From Comamonadaceae bacterium (GTDB taxonomy: Bacteria > Pseudomonadota > Gammaproteobacteria > Burkholderiales > Burkholderiaceae_C), in assembly GCA_027490925.1 (NCBI GenBank), contig JAIXXF010000034.1:62001-126000 (forward strand): a DNA stretch of 64,000 bases, given 5' to 3'. The notes beneath the pieces were generated by a model. It worked only from the letters and a program-made list of their open reading frames with translations. It searched no databases and had not been told where the DNA came from. Shown one piece after another: positions 55,245 to 64,000 of this stretch (within the stretch, counting starts at the first letter, position 1; each line of letters starts with the position of its first letter). Both the position numbers and the translations under genes were made by a program.

Positions 55245-57041
55245 TCAGGCCTTCTTGTGGGCGGCCCGCTTGGGCGCAGGTTTGCCCGCCATGCGCGGTT
55301 TGTTGGCGTTCGTTGCGCTGGTGCGTTGGCCACTGCGGGCTGATCTGACCGACTTTTTGGCTGCCGGGTTGCTGGCGCGAGGGCCCGCTTTGCGCGGTGC
55401 AGGGGGCAGGAACAGCACCACCGACTGACCCGCTTTCAGGCTGGCGCTGGTTGCGAGCTTGTTCCATTCGGCGATGTTCGCCACGGTCACTTGATGACGT
55501 TTGGCCAAGCTCGCCAGGGTGTCCTTTTTGCCGGCCTTGGTCACCACGCGGCGCAGGACCACCTCGGGCGCGAGGGCCATCTGCCCGTTGTCGGCCACCT
55601 GACTGGGCACATCGGTTCGCACCGTGCTCGGACGGGTCACCAGCAAAGTGGAGCCAGACTTGATCAGGAAGCGCGGCGGGATCTTGTTCACCTCGCGGAG
55701 TTGGGCTTCGCTCATGCCGACGCGTTTGGCGGCGTCTGCCACTTTCATGGTGCTCGGGGCGGTCCAAGCGGTCCAGCTGGCGGTGTTGCCTGCCTTGTGG
55801 GCTTGGAGATTGCGACGAAATACCTCGGCGTTGTCCCAGGGCAGCAGCACGTGCGGCGTGCCCGACGCGAAGATCACCGGGCGATGTGCCGACGGGTTGA
55901 GCGCCTTGAAGTCGGCCAGTGGCACCTGGGCCAACTCGGCGGCCAGCTTGACGTCGATGTCCCGTGGCAAGTCCACCTGCTGGAAATAAGGGTGGTTCTC
56001 GATCGCTGGCAGGTCGACCTTGAGCGAGTCCGGATCGGCCACGATGTTCTTCACCGCCTGCAGCTTGGGCACATATTGCTGGGTTTCCAGCGGCATGGTG
56101 AGGTCGGTGTAAGCGGTTCCCAAGCCGGCACGCTTGTTCTTGGCGATGGCGCGGGACACATTGCCTTCGCCCCAGTTGTAGGCGGCCAGGGCCAGGTGCC
56201 AGTCGCCGAACATGCGGTGCAGGCGCTGCAGGTAATTCAATGCGGCCCGCGTGGAAGCCAGCACATCGCGCCGGTCGTCCCTGAACACATTCTGTTTCAG
56301 CGCGAAGTCGCGCCCAGTGCTGGGAATGAACTGCCACATACCGGCCGCTTTGGCGCTGGACACCGCTTGGGGGTTGAACGCGCTCTCAATGAAGGGCAAC
56401 AGCGCGAGCTCGGTGGGCATGTTGCGCCGCTCGAGCTCTTCGACCACGTGGAACAGGTATTTGCGCGAGCGGTTGGTCATGCGTTCGATGTAGTCGGGGC
56501 GGCTGGCGTACCACTGCTCTTGGCTGCGAACCAGGTCTCCCTCCAGGTTGGGCAACGCGAAACCACGCCGGATGCGGTGCCACAGGTCCGGTGGTGGTTC
56601 GGTCGGTGCGTTGTCAGTGGTCTCAGCGGCGATCAGTGCCCTGATGGGATCTGAATCGGCGCGCAATGTTGGCGCGGGTTGGCGTGGGTGGGCCGCTGGC
56701 GTGGCCAAGCTCGCTGCAGGCGTTTCACCCGGCGCTGCGGCGGGCGGTTCTGTGGGGGATGGGACAGGCACCGCCGCAGAGAACGGTGAGGGTGAGAGTG
56801 AGGATTTTGGCCCGTCGATCTGTGCCACTTCCAAATGCGACGCGCTGACAGGCTGGACATTCACCACCACAGGCGGTCGTGCCCTGGGTTGGATGCCAGC
56901 TGTGTCATCCGCCAGCGGTCGCGGGCTGGTGAGGCGGTTGGTCAGCGGTGGCGGTGGATCGACCGGCGGGAAGGGGGTGGCGCAGCCAGTGAGCAGCGTG
57001 GCGGCGAAGAGCAGGCCAAAAGCCGGGGCGGGTCTTTTCAT
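55245..57041 (-). CDS. mltD: Membrane-bound lytic murein transglycosylase D
   Basis: MltD cuts peptidoglycan glycan strands in the outer membrane. The 598-residue product is a lipoprotein: MKRPAPAFGLLFAATLLTGC ends at the lipobox cysteine. A Pro/Ala-rich linker precedes the SLT domain, whose catalytic glutamate is in LPFIESAFNPQAVSSAKAAG near residue 217, with AAYNWGEGNVSRAI later. Two LysM domains at about residues 428-470 and 498-545 and a Lys/Arg-rich tail follow. The ATG at 57041 overlaps the gloB stop by 4 bp. Confidence 0.94.
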   Translation of the reverse strand: MKRPAPAFGLLFAATLLTGCATPFPPVDPPPPLTNRLTSPRPLADDTAGIQPRARPPVVVNVQPVSASHLEVAQIDGPKSSLSPSPFSAAVPVPSPTEPPAAAPGETPAASLATPAAHPRQPAPTLRADSDPIRALIAAETTDNAPTEPPPDLWHRIRRGFALPNLEGDLVRSQEQWYASRPDYIERMTNRSRKYLFHVVEELERRNMPTELALLPFIESAFNPQAVSSAKAAGMWQFIPSTGRDFALKQNVFRDDRRDVLASTRAALNYLQRLHRMFGDWHLALAAYNWGEGNVSRAIAKNKRAGLGTAYTDLTMPLETQQYVPKLQAVKNIVADPDSLKVDLPAIENHPYFQQVDLPRDIDVKLAAELAQVPLADFKALNPSAHRPVIFASGTPHVLLPWDNAEVFRRNLQAHKAGNTASWTAWTAPSTMKVADAAKRVGMSEAQLREVNKIPPRFLIKSGSTLLVTRPSTVRTDVPSQVADNGQMALAPEVVLRRVVTKAGKKDTLASLAKRHQVTVANIAEWNKLATSASLKAGQSVVLFLPPAPRKAGPRASNPAAKKSVRSARSGQRTSATNANKPRMAGKPAPKRAAHKKA

Positions 57042-57808
57042 TTGAATTGGTTTTTCCATTCGCGCAACGCAGCGAAATCGTCAACGTCGCTCTGGGCGGC
57101 GGGGTCAAAGCGGCGGGCGGCCGCGCTCACAGCAGATTGGCGGGTGCGCAGAAACGGGTTGATCTGCCGTTCCAGCGCGATGGTCGATGGCAGGGTAGGG
57201 CGCTGGGCGGCCCTGAGCGCCTCGCAGTGCGCACGGTGGCCGCGGAGCGTGGCGTTGTCGGGCTCCACCGCAACAGCGAACGCCAGATTGGCAAGCGTGT
57301 ATTCGTGGGTGCAGCAAACGCGGGTATCGCCTGGCAGGGCAGCCAGTTTGTCCAGCGAGGCCAGCATCTGGGCCGGTGTGCCTTCGAACAGGCGGCCGCA
57401 GCCGCCGGAGAACAAGGTGTCTCCGCAAAACAGCAGAGGTGCACCAGCGGCATCGGCGCAGTAGAAGGCGATGTGCCCAGCGGTGTGGCCTGGGACGTCG
57501 ATCACCGAAAAAGCCAAGCCCAACGCTTGGAAGTGGTCGCCTTCGCTCAACCGGACCAAGGGTTCTGGCAGGTTCTCAGAGGCGGGTCCGTAGACCACGG
57601 CGCCGAAGCGATTGCGCAGGGCATCTACACCACCGGTGTGGTCTGCGTGGTGGTGCGTCAGTAGAATCGCCTCCAAACTCAACCGTTCGGAAGCCAACAG
57701 TGCCATCACCGGTTGCGCGTCGCCCGGATCGACCACCAACGCACGTTGCCCGTCGTGCATCAGCCAGACGTAGTTGTCGGTGAAGACAGGCAGCGGGAGC
57801 AGTTTCAT
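57038..57808 (-). CDS. gloB: Hydroxyacylglutathione hydrolase (glyoxalase II)
   Basis: GloB hydrolyses S-lactoylglutathione in methylglyoxal detoxification. The 256-residue metallo-beta-lactamase-fold protein starts [20 protein letters not shown]. The metal site is ILLTHHHADHTGG, with VPGHTAGHIAFY and FCGDTLFSGGCGR. Its ATG overlaps that of the divergent methyltransferase gene, so the two share the bases CATG. Confidence 0.96.
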   Translation of the reverse strand: MKLLPLPVFTDNYVWLMHDGQRALVVDPGDAQPVMALLASERLSLEAILLTHHHADHTGGVDALRNRFGAVVYGPASENLPEPLVRLSEGDHFQALGLAFSVIDVPGHTAGHIAFYCADAAGAPLLFCGDTLFSGGCGRLFEGTPAQMLASLDKLAALPGDTRVCCTHEYTLANLAFAVAVEPDNATLRGHRAHCEALRAAQRPTLPSTIALERQINPFLRTRQSAVSAAARRFDPAAQSDVDDFAALREWKNQFK

Positions 57809-58589
57809 GGGCCACCAAATTATAGGTTTGCACGACTGGTTACAGACCCCGCCAGGCCAGTACCTGCTGCGCTGGGAGCAGACCGAGTTGGACCGTACCG
57901 TGGCCGATTTTTTCGGCTACCACGCGTTGCAATTGGGTTTGCCCGAACTGTCGGGTTTGCGCGCCAATCGCATGCCGCACCGTTGGCTGGCGGTCTCAGA
58001 CGCAACGTCGGGTCGCCCAGGTGCGGCGGTCATCGTGACCCACCCTTGCGCCCTGCCATTTCCAGAGAACAGCCTGGACCTTGTGCTTTTGCCGCACACC
58101 TTGGAATTGAGCCCAGACCCGCACGCTGCGCTGCGCGAGGTGCACCGCGTTTTGGTGCCAGAAGGCCGTGTGGTGGTGTGCGGACTCAACCCCAACAGCC
58201 TGTGGGGTTTGCGGCAGCGCCGTGGACAGGTTTATCAGCAACTCGGCTGGGGCCAGCTGTTCATGCCAGAGGCCAAAGACCTGATCGCCCATTGGCGGTT
58301 GCGCGACTGGTTGCGCCTGTTGGGCTTTGAGGTTGAATCGGCCCGTTTCGGCGCCCACCGTCCCGCGCTCAGCAACGCGCTGTGGCTGGAGCGTTTCGCC
58401 TGGATGGATGCTGCGGGTGACCGCTGGTGGCCCATTTTCGGCGGGGTGTATTTTTTGGTGGCGGCGAAAAAGGTGCATGGTATGCGTCTGTTGAGCGCGC
58501 CCTGGAAAACCCGCAAGAGCCTGGCGACCGCACCTGTCCCGGTGGCCAGCCCCGCCCAACACCACCACAAACAACATGAACCCGATTGA
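57807..58589 (+). CDS. SAM-dependent methyltransferase-like protein (divergent from gloB)
   Basis: This 260-residue protein is the family commonly found beside gloB and rnhA. Residues about 75-125 look like methyltransferase motifs [24 protein letters not shown], then [20 protein letters not shown]. The usual glycine-rich motif I (GxGxG) is not visible; the matching region reads [19 protein letters not shown]. The substrate is unknown. The start overlaps the gloB start codon on the other strand, and the end overlaps rnhA by 14 bp. Confidence 0.85.
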   Translation: MGHQIIGLHDWLQTPPGQYLLRWEQTELDRTVADFFGYHALQLGLPELSGLRANRMPHRWLAVSDATSGRPGAAVIVTHPCALPFPENSLDLVLLPHTLELSPDPHAALREVHRVLVPEGRVVVCGLNPNSLWGLRQRRGQVYQQLGWGQLFMPEAKDLIAHWRLRDWLRLLGFEVESARFGAHRPALSNALWLERFAWMDAAGDRWWPIFGGVYFLVAAKKVHGMRLLSAPWKTRKSLATAPVPVASPAQHHHKQHEPD

Positions 58590-59025
58590 CATCTACACCG
58601 ACGGCGCCTGCAAAGGCAACCCGGGGCCCGGCGGCTGGGGCGTGCTGCTCAAGTCTGGCGCGACCGAAAAAGAGCTGTTCGGCGGCGAGCCCCTCACCAC
58701 CAACAACCGCATGGAGCTGCTGGCTGTGATTGAGGCGCTGAGCGCGCTGAAGCGCCCCTGTCACGTCACCCTGTACCTGGACAGCGAGTACGTGCGCAAG
58801 GGCATCACCGAATGGATCAGTGGCTGGAAGGCCCGGGGCTGGCGCACGGCGGCGAAACAGCCCGTGAAGAACGTCGATCTGTGGCAACGGCTGGACGCGG
58901 TGGTCAGTGGGAACGGCCATGTGATTCAGTGGCGATGGGTCAAGGGCCACGCGGGTGACCCAGGCAACGAGCGTGCGGACGCGTTGGCCAACCGTGGCGT
59001 TGACGCCGTGCTGCGCGGTCGCTGA
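58576..59025 (+). CDS. rnhA: Ribonuclease HI
   Basis: RNase HI cuts RNA in RNA-DNA hybrids. The 149-residue product has all catalytic acids in context: [53 protein letters not shown] and [18 protein letters not shown]. It overlaps the methyltransferase gene by 14 bp. dnaQ, which often follows, is not present here. Confidence 0.98.
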   Translation: MNPIDIYTDGACKGNPGPGGWGVLLKSGATEKELFGGEPLTTNNRMELLAVIEALSALKRPCHVTLYLDSEYVRKGITEWISGWKARGWRTAAKQPVKNVDLWQRLDAVVSGNGHVIQWRWVKGHAGDPGNERADALANRGVDAVLRGR

Positions 59026-59125
59026 CGGTCCAACCCGGTCGGGTGGGTCCCCCGCCCTTGGTGCGGGTCATTGGGGGACTGATAGAGTGGCCGTTTGCGT
59101 ATCAGAAGAGTTTCTTCGGCAGGCC

Positions 59126-60331
59126 ATGGCATCAAAACAACTCTATCTTTGGGCGGCAGTGTTGGGTATCTCGGCCGCGTCTGGCGCGGCGTGGTGGTGG
59201 CAGGCGAAGCCCCAGGGACCGCAAGCCGTGCAGCCCGCTGGGGCGCCGCTGACGCCGCCGGCCAAGCCCGCCAGCACGCCCAGGGCAGCCGGGGTGGAGG
59301 TCGCCGCCGTCAAGACAACACGATTGCAAGACGACGTGCAGGCGGTGGGCACCTTGCGTTCGCGCCAGAACGTGGTGTTGAGGCCCGAGGTGGCGGGGCG
59401 CGTGTTGCAGCTGGGCTTCACCGACGGTGCGCGCGTTCGCAAAGGCCAGATGCTGGTGCAACTGGACGACAGCCTGCCGCGCGCGGAAGTCAGCCAAGCC
59501 CAGGCCCAGGTGTCGATCGCCAAAGCCAACCACCAGCGCAACCAAGAGCTGGTGGCGCAAAACTTTGTCGCTCAACGCGTGTTGGACGAAAGCGCGGCCA
59601 ACCTCAAGGTGGCGGAGGCCCAGTTGGCACTGGCCAGCGCGCGCTTGTCGCGCATGCGCATCGTCGCCCCTTTCGATGGGACGGTGGGCATCCGCACCGT
59701 GAATGTGGGTGACTTTGTGCGCGACGGCGCCGAATTGGTGAACTTGGAGGACATTTCCGCGATGTACGTCGACTTCCGGCTGCCCGAGCGTTTTCAGTCC
59801 CAGGTCATGCGTAACCAAATCGCCGAGCTGCAATTGGACGCCTTGCCTGGCCAACGCTTCCAGGCCCGGGTGGAGGCGATCGACCCCCTGCTGGACGTGA
59901 ATGGTCGATCGGTTGCGGTGCGCGCGGTGTTGCCCAACACAGGGCATGGGGGTGGTGCGCCGTTGCGACCCGGCATGTTCGCGCGCGTGACGGTTGTGTT
60001 CGCCGTCAGCCAGCGGGCGCTGGTGGTGCCGGAAGAGGCCATCGTGCCGCAGGCCGGGCGGCAGTTTGTGGTCAAAGTGGTGCCTGGTGCCGAGGCGGGC
60101 ACTTTGGTGTCCCGACGCCAGGAGGTGCAAATGGGCATTCGCCGCGAAGGTCAGGTGGAATTGACCGCTGGCGTGTCGGCGGGCGACACGGTGGTGGTCG
60201 CTGGGCAGCAGCGATTGCAAACCGATGGGACCCCGGTCCGTGTGGTGAGTGTGGGGCAGCCCACGCCATCGGGGCAGGCCACACCGGAGGCGACCGGGAC
60301 ACGGTCGGTGTCCGCGCCAACCGCACGCTGA
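59126..60331 (+). CDS. RND efflux periplasmic adaptor subunit
   Basis: This 401-residue membrane-fusion protein has an N-terminal anchor (LYLWAAVLGISAASGAAWWW) and the lipoyl/barrel-sandwich halves VVLRPEVAGRVLQLGFTDGA and SRMRIVAPFDGTVGIRTVNV, separated by an alpha-hairpin at about residues 120-160. A beta-barrel and membrane-proximal domain follow. It links the RND pump to an outer-membrane channel. It lies 16 bp before the permease gene. The start at 59126 follows an AGG-rich site. Confidence 0.94.
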   Translation: MASKQLYLWAAVLGISAASGAAWWWQAKPQGPQAVQPAGAPLTPPAKPASTPRAAGVEVAAVKTTRLQDDVQAVGTLRSRQNVVLRPEVAGRVLQLGFTDGARVRKGQMLVQLDDSLPRAEVSQAQAQVSIAKANHQRNQELVAQNFVAQRVLDESAANLKVAEAQLALASARLSRMRIVAPFDGTVGIRTVNVGDFVRDGAELVNLEDISAMYVDFRLPERFQSQVMRNQIAELQLDALPGQRFQARVEAIDPLLDVNGRSVAVRAVLPNTGHGGGAPLRPGMFARVTVVFAVSQRALVVPEEAIVPQAGRQFVVKVVPGAEAGTLVSRRQEVQMGIRREGQVELTAGVSAGDTVVVAGQQRLQTDGTPVRVVSVGQPTPSGQATPEATGTRSVSAPTAR

Positions 60332-60347
60332 CCAGCAGGAGGCCCCG

Positions 60348-63300
60348 ATGCAGCTGTCTGAAGTGTCTATACGCCGCCCGGTGTTTGCGACGGTGTTGTC
60401 GTTGCTGGTGTTGCTGATCGGTCTGGTGGCTTACACCACGCTGCCAGTGCGCGAGTACCCAAAGATCGAGGAGCCGGTGGTCACTGTGGAAACGCGCTTC
60501 GCCGGGGCGTCCAGTGAGGTGATTGAGTCGCAGATCACCAAGGTGCTGGAGGACTCGCTCGCGGGCATTGAGGGGGTGGATGTGATCACCTCGGTGAGCC
60601 GACAAGAGCAAAGCCAGATCTCGGTCCGCTTTGCTCTGAGCCGCAACCCCGACTCGGCCGCCGCCGATGTGCGTGACAAGGTGTCCCGGGTCCGCCAACG
60701 GCTGCCGCAGGACATCGATGAGCCGGTGATCGCCAAGGTGGAGGCGGACGCTTTCCCCGTGATCTGGCTGGCCATCAGCTCCGACACCCACTCTGCGCTG
60801 GAACTGACCGACTTCGCCAACCGACTGGCCAAGCCGCTGCTGCAGACCGCGCCGGGTGCGTCCGACGTGTTGGTGCGCGGCGAGCGCCGCTATGCCATGC
60901 GCATCGCCATCGATCCCGAGCGCCTGGCGGCTTACCGGCTCACCACGCAAGACGTGGAGGACGCGCTGCGGCGCAGCAACGTGGAGGTTCCAGCGGGTCG
61001 AATCGAAAGCCGACAACGCGAGTTCAACGTGACCGCCGCGACCGACCTGCGCAAGCCAACCGAGTTCGCGCAGGTGGTGATCCGAACGGTCAACAGCCAG
61101 CCAGTGCGCATCGGCGACGTGGCCACTGTGGCCCAAGGGCCTTTGAACGAACGTTCAACTGTGCGGCTGAACGGGCGAGAGGCGATTGCCCTGGGCGTGA
61201 TTGCGCAGGCCACGGCCAACCCGCTTGAATTGGCCGCTGGGGTGCGCAAGCTGTTGCCACGCCTTCAGTCCGAGCTCCCCGCCGGGGTGTTGCTGGAGCA
61301 GGCCAACGACAACTCGGTGTTCATCGACCGCTCCATCAAAGCGGTGTACCAAACCATTGCAGAGGCGGTGGTGCTGGTCGCGTTGGTGATCTTTGTATTC
61401 TTGCGCACCTTGCGCGCGTCCATCATCCCGCTGGTGACGATCCCGGTGAGCTTGATTGGCACATTTGCGCTCATGGCGGTGATGGGGTTCTCCATCAACA
61501 CGCTCACGCTGCTGGCCCTGGTGCTGGCCATTGGCCTGGTGGTGGACGATGCCATTGTGGTGTTGGAGAACATCTACCGCCACATCGAAGAAGGCCTTTC
61601 GCCATTTCAGGCCGCCATCACCGGCGCCAAGGAAGTGGGCTTTGCAGTGGTGGCCATGACGCTCACGCTGGCAGCGGTGTTCGCCCCGCTCGCTTTCACG
61701 CCCGGACGCACTGGGCGCTTGTTCAGCGAGTTCGCGTTGGCGCTGGCCGGCTCGGTGCTGGTGTCTGGGTTCGTGGCGCTGACTTTGTCACCCATGATGT
61801 GCTCCAAGCTGCTTAAGCACAACCCCAAGCCATCGTGGTTTGACCGCTGGATGGAGGGCCGCCTGAACGTGTTGACCAACGGCTACGCCCGGCTGCTGCA
61901 CTGGACGCTGGACCACCGCTGGTTGGTCGTGTTGGTGATGCTGGTGAGCGGTGCAGCCACCGCCGTCATGTTGACCAGCATCAAGAGTGAGCTGGCCCCG
62001 CTGGAAGACCGTGGCACGGTGCTCAACGTGATCAATGGCCCCGACGGCGCCACGCTGGACTACACCAACCGTTATGTGACCGAGCTGGAAAAGATCGCTC
62101 GCGACTACCCGGAGTTCGACCGTGTGTTCGCGGTGGTGGGCGACCCCACCGTGGCTCAGGGCCGCGTCATCATGCGCACCAAGCCCTGGGAGGAGCGCAC
62201 CCGCACCACGCTGGAGATGGCGCGCGACATGGCGCCGCGTGTGTCTGGCTTGCCTGGCATTTCCGCCTTCCCGGTGACTCCGCCCTCCTTGGGCCAAGGC
62301 TTTCGCGAGCGGCCGGTGAACTTTGTCATCGTCACCTCCGAGAGTTACCAGGAACTGGCCAAGGCGGTCCGGGCGATGCAGGCCGAACTGGCCAAGAACC
62401 CCGGCTTTTTGCAGGTGGATACCGACCTGCGCTTGAACAAGCCCGAAATCAGCATGGCGGTGGACCGTGAACGTGCCGCCGACCTCGGTGTGAGCGTGGA
62501 GGCCGTGGCCCGTGCGGTAGAAACCACGCTCGGTGGCCGATTGGTCACCCGCTACAAACGCAACGGCGAACAGTACGACGTGGTGGTGCAAACCAGCCCC
62601 AGCAACCGCGCCACGCCCGACGCGATCGAACAGATCTTTGTGCGCGGCACCAAGGGTGGGGTGGAGTCCATGATCCCGCTGTCGGCGTTGGTCCAGCTCA
62701 AGGAGGTGGTGGTGCCGCGTGAACTCAACCACTTCGGCCAGCGGCGTTCGGCCTCCATCACCGCCAATTTGGCACCCAACTACGCGCTGGGCGAGGCGCT
62801 CAAGTTCATGGACGCCACCGCCGCCACCGTACTCAAGCCCGGCTACGCGACCGACCTCAACGGTATCAGCCGCGAGTTCCGCAATTCATCGGGCTCGCTG
62901 GTCATCGTGTTCGTGCTGGCCTTGCTGTTCATCTTTTTGGTGCTGGCGGCGCAGTTCGAGAGCTTCATCGACCCGTTCGTCATCATGTTCAGCGTACCGC
63001 TTTCCATGGCTGGGGCCTTGCTGGCGCTCAAGCTGACCGGTGGTACGCTGAATGTGTTCAGCCAGATCGGGCTCATCACACTGGTGGGGCTGATCACCAA
63101 ACACGGCATTCTGATCGTCGAGTTTGCGAACCAACTGCGTGAGCAGGGCATGGCGATGCGCGAGGCCATTCAGCAGTCGGCCGCCAAACGGCTGCGCCCG
63201 ATCCTGATGACCACTGGTGCGATGGTCCTGGGCTCGGTGCCGCTGGCCATCGCTACCGGGGCCGGGGCCGAGAGCCGGCAGCAAATCGGTTGGGTGATTG

Positions 63301-63452
63301 TGGGCGGCATGAGCCTGGGCACACTTCTAACGGTCTTTGTGGTGCCCACCATGTACACGCTGCTTGCACGCAGGCACGCGCCAGGCGCGATCAAGGACTG
63401 CGCGTTGCTGCCAGATTCAGGCACGGTTCATGGGACAGCGTCTGCCAAGTGA
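60348..63452 (+). CDS. RND efflux permease (HAE1/AcrB-type)
   Basis: This 1034-residue pump has twelve membrane helices and two large periplasmic loops. The start is MQLSEVSIRRPVFATVLSLL. Proton-relay acids lie in GLVVDDAIVVLENIYRHIEE near residues 400-402, and the partner lysine in GLITKHGILIVEFANQLREQ near residue 918. AGGAGG lies before the ATG. There is no outer-membrane factor gene in the window, so it must use a TolC-like protein encoded elsewhere. The substrate range cannot be told from the sequence. Confidence 0.95.
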   Translation: MQLSEVSIRRPVFATVLSLLVLLIGLVAYTTLPVREYPKIEEPVVTVETRFAGASSEVIESQITKVLEDSLAGIEGVDVITSVSRQEQSQISVRFALSRNPDSAAADVRDKVSRVRQRLPQDIDEPVIAKVEADAFPVIWLAISSDTHSALELTDFANRLAKPLLQTAPGASDVLVRGERRYAMRIAIDPERLAAYRLTTQDVEDALRRSNVEVPAGRIESRQREFNVTAATDLRKPTEFAQVVIRTVNSQPVRIGDVATVAQGPLNERSTVRLNGREAIALGVIAQATANPLELAAGVRKLLPRLQSELPAGVLLEQANDNSVFIDRSIKAVYQTIAEAVVLVALVIFVFLRTLRASIIPLVTIPVSLIGTFALMAVMGFSINTLTLLALVLAIGLVVDDAIVVLENIYRHIEEGLSPFQAAITGAKEVGFAVVAMTLTLAAVFAPLAFTPGRTGRLFSEFALALAGSVLVSGFVALTLSPMMCSKLLKHNPKPSWFDRWMEGRLNVLTNGYARLLHWTLDHRWLVVLVMLVSGAATAVMLTSIKSELAPLEDRGTVLNVINGPDGATLDYTNRYVTELEKIARDYPEFDRVFAVVGDPTVAQGRVIMRTKPWEERTRTTLEMARDMAPRVSGLPGISAFPVTPPSLGQGFRERPVNFVIVTSESYQELAKAVRAMQAELAKNPGFLQVDTDLRLNKPEISMAVDRERAADLGVSVEAVARAVETTLGGRLVTRYKRNGEQYDVVVQTSPSNRATPDAIEQIFVRGTKGGVESMIPLSALVQLKEVVVPRELNHFGQRRSASITANLAPNYALGEALKFMDATAATVLKPGYATDLNGISREFRNSSGSLVIVFVLALLFIFLVLAAQFESFIDPFVIMFSVPLSMAGALLALKLTGGTLNVFSQIGLITLVGLITKHGILIVEFANQLREQGMAMREAIQQSAAKRLRPILMTTGAMVLGSVPLAIATGAGAESRQQIGWVIVGGMSLGTLLTVFVVPTMYTLLARRHAPGAIKDCALLPDSGTVHGTASAK

Positions 63453-63512
63453 CAGGCTGCCTTGCCGAGCCACGCCGGTGGCCGCCCACTGGGCGTTGCG
63501 TCAGCGGGGTGT

Positions 63513-63998
63513 TCAGATGACCCCTTCAAACATCATCACATCGACCTCGTCGCCCACCGCCACGTCGCCTTGGTGGTGGTGCAGCACGATCAGCCCGTTG
63601 CCCTGCACCATGGAGCTGAGCACGCCCGACCCCTGATTGCCGGTGGTGCGGACCGACAGGCTGCCGTCGCTGTGGGTCAGCACCGTGCCGCGCTGGTATT
63701 CGGTGCGGCCGGGTTTTTTTCGCATCGGCTCTAGGCTGCGGGCGCGCAACAGCGGCAAGGGCTGGGCTCGGCTGCCCATCATTTGCAGCAGCGCTGGGCG
63801 CACGAACGCCAGGAAGGTCACCATCACAGCAACCGGGTTTCCAGGCAGACCGAACAAAACAGCGCTATCGTTTTCATAGCTTCCACGCCATATATCCCGT
63901 GGGCCAGCAGGCAATTCGACTTGAAATTCATCGGCTGGCAGTCCAGCAAGCGTTTTTGGGCCTGTTTTTTCGCTGAGGCGGTTTTCCTTGTCTGGCGT
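63513..63998 (-). CDS. moeA: Molybdopterin molybdenumtransferase MoeA, C-terminal part (5' end outside window)
   Basis: MoeA inserts molybdate into adenylylated molybdopterin. The visible part has VLFGLPGNPVAVMVTFLAFV, the family's catalytic loop, then the C-terminal domain IV (GVLSSMVQGNGLIVLHHHQG, then VAVGDEVDVMMFEGVI). The frame stays open to the window edge. The segment before VLFGLPG (LPAGPRDIWRGSYENDSA) does not look like MoeA and coincides with a repeat copy, so it appears to be an in-frame insertion. Confidence 0.9.
   Translation of the reverse strand, partial: TPDKENRLSEKTGPKTLAGLPADEFQVELPAGPRDIWRGSYENDSAVLFGLPGNPVAVMVTFLAFVRPALLQMMGSRAQPLPLLRARSLEPMRKKPGRTEYQRGTVLTHSDGSLSVRTTGNQGSGVLSSMVQGNGLIVLHHHQGDVAVGDEVDVMMFEGVI
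63864..63880. repeat. Short palindromic repeat core, copy 5, inside moeA
   Basis: GCTATCGTTTTCATAGC fits GCTAY-N7-RTAGC and is followed by CATATATCCCGTGGGCCAGC. It is translated in frame on the minus strand as part of moeA, just before the conserved FGLPGNP loop. Confidence 0.65.
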
Positions 63999-64000
63999 CT

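Noticed and set aside
1-64000. CRISPR arrays, tRNA or rRNA genes, insertion sequences, prophage or integrase genes
   Set aside because: No regular spacer-repeat array, no tRNA-like cloverleaf that I could recognise, and no transposase or integrase motif was seen on either strand.

Overview
This window is a stretch of chromosome from a high-GC betaproteobacterium, most likely Burkholderiales and probably Comamonadaceae (Hydrogenophaga/Rhodoferax/Acidovorax-like). The evidence is the gene order leuC-leuD-leuB-asd-fimV-truA-trpF-trpB-trpA-accD, the sdhCDAB-sdhE-gltA operon next to a GntR regulator and a divergent mdh, the divergent purM / AI-2E transporter-hda-HAD-pcnB-folK block, and a short interspersed repeat of a type I associate with this family. 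Genes are dense on both strands. No tRNA, rRNA, CRISPR array, transposase or prophage was seen. The assignment rests on recall of synteny and protein families, not on a search.

Layout: (1) 1-3236: the end of nagZ, a small membrane protein, a YgjP-like metallopeptidase and lysS. (2) 3296-12013: a surface-glycan island on the minus strand. It holds a WbpM/PglF-type 4,6-dehydratase, a flippase, a methyltransferase, three GT2 glycosyltransferases, a WbpV/WreQ-like reductase and a polyprenyl-phosphate sugar-1-phosphate transferase, nearly all joined by 4-bp ATGA overlaps. The dehydratase, reductase and initiating transferase together suggest a glycan started with QuiNAc or FucNAc. A LON-domain gene lies just upstream. 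(3) 12050-24261: YggT, then the minus-strand accD/trp/truA/fimV/asd/leu block. (4) 24432-36406: a TCA-cycle supercluster with sdhCDAB-sdhE-gltA under a GntR gene, then divergent mdh, a CitE-like lyase, a secreted protein and acnB. (5) 36493-38259: an isolated, unrecognised leucine-rich acidic protein with repeats in its leader, then a stand-alone TonB C-terminal-domain protein. (6) 38430-44545: serC, an FAD monooxygenase, argD-argF-YkgJ, DUF3579 and rpsT. (7) 44683-50495: murJ, SirB1, a HigBA-type toxin-antitoxin pair, a PA2779/PA2778 pair and purM. (8) 50572-64000: AI-2E transporter, hda, HAD phosphatase, pcnB, folK, mltD, gloB, methyltransferase, rnhA, an RND efflux pair and the end of moeA.

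Most of the window is core metabolism and housekeeping. The parts most worth a second look are: the leucine-rich protein at 36553-37323, which lacks Arg, His, Cys, Trp and Tyr and has a 68-residue internal duplication; its leader, with two 12-nt direct repeats inside a 9-bp inverted repeat; five copies of a 17-nt palindromic repeat core, GCTA-N9-TAGC (four fit GCTAY-N7-RTAGC), two of them read in frame inside genes; a terminator-like hairpin inside the lipoprotein signal sequence of the PA2778-like gene; and the tightly overlapped glycan island.
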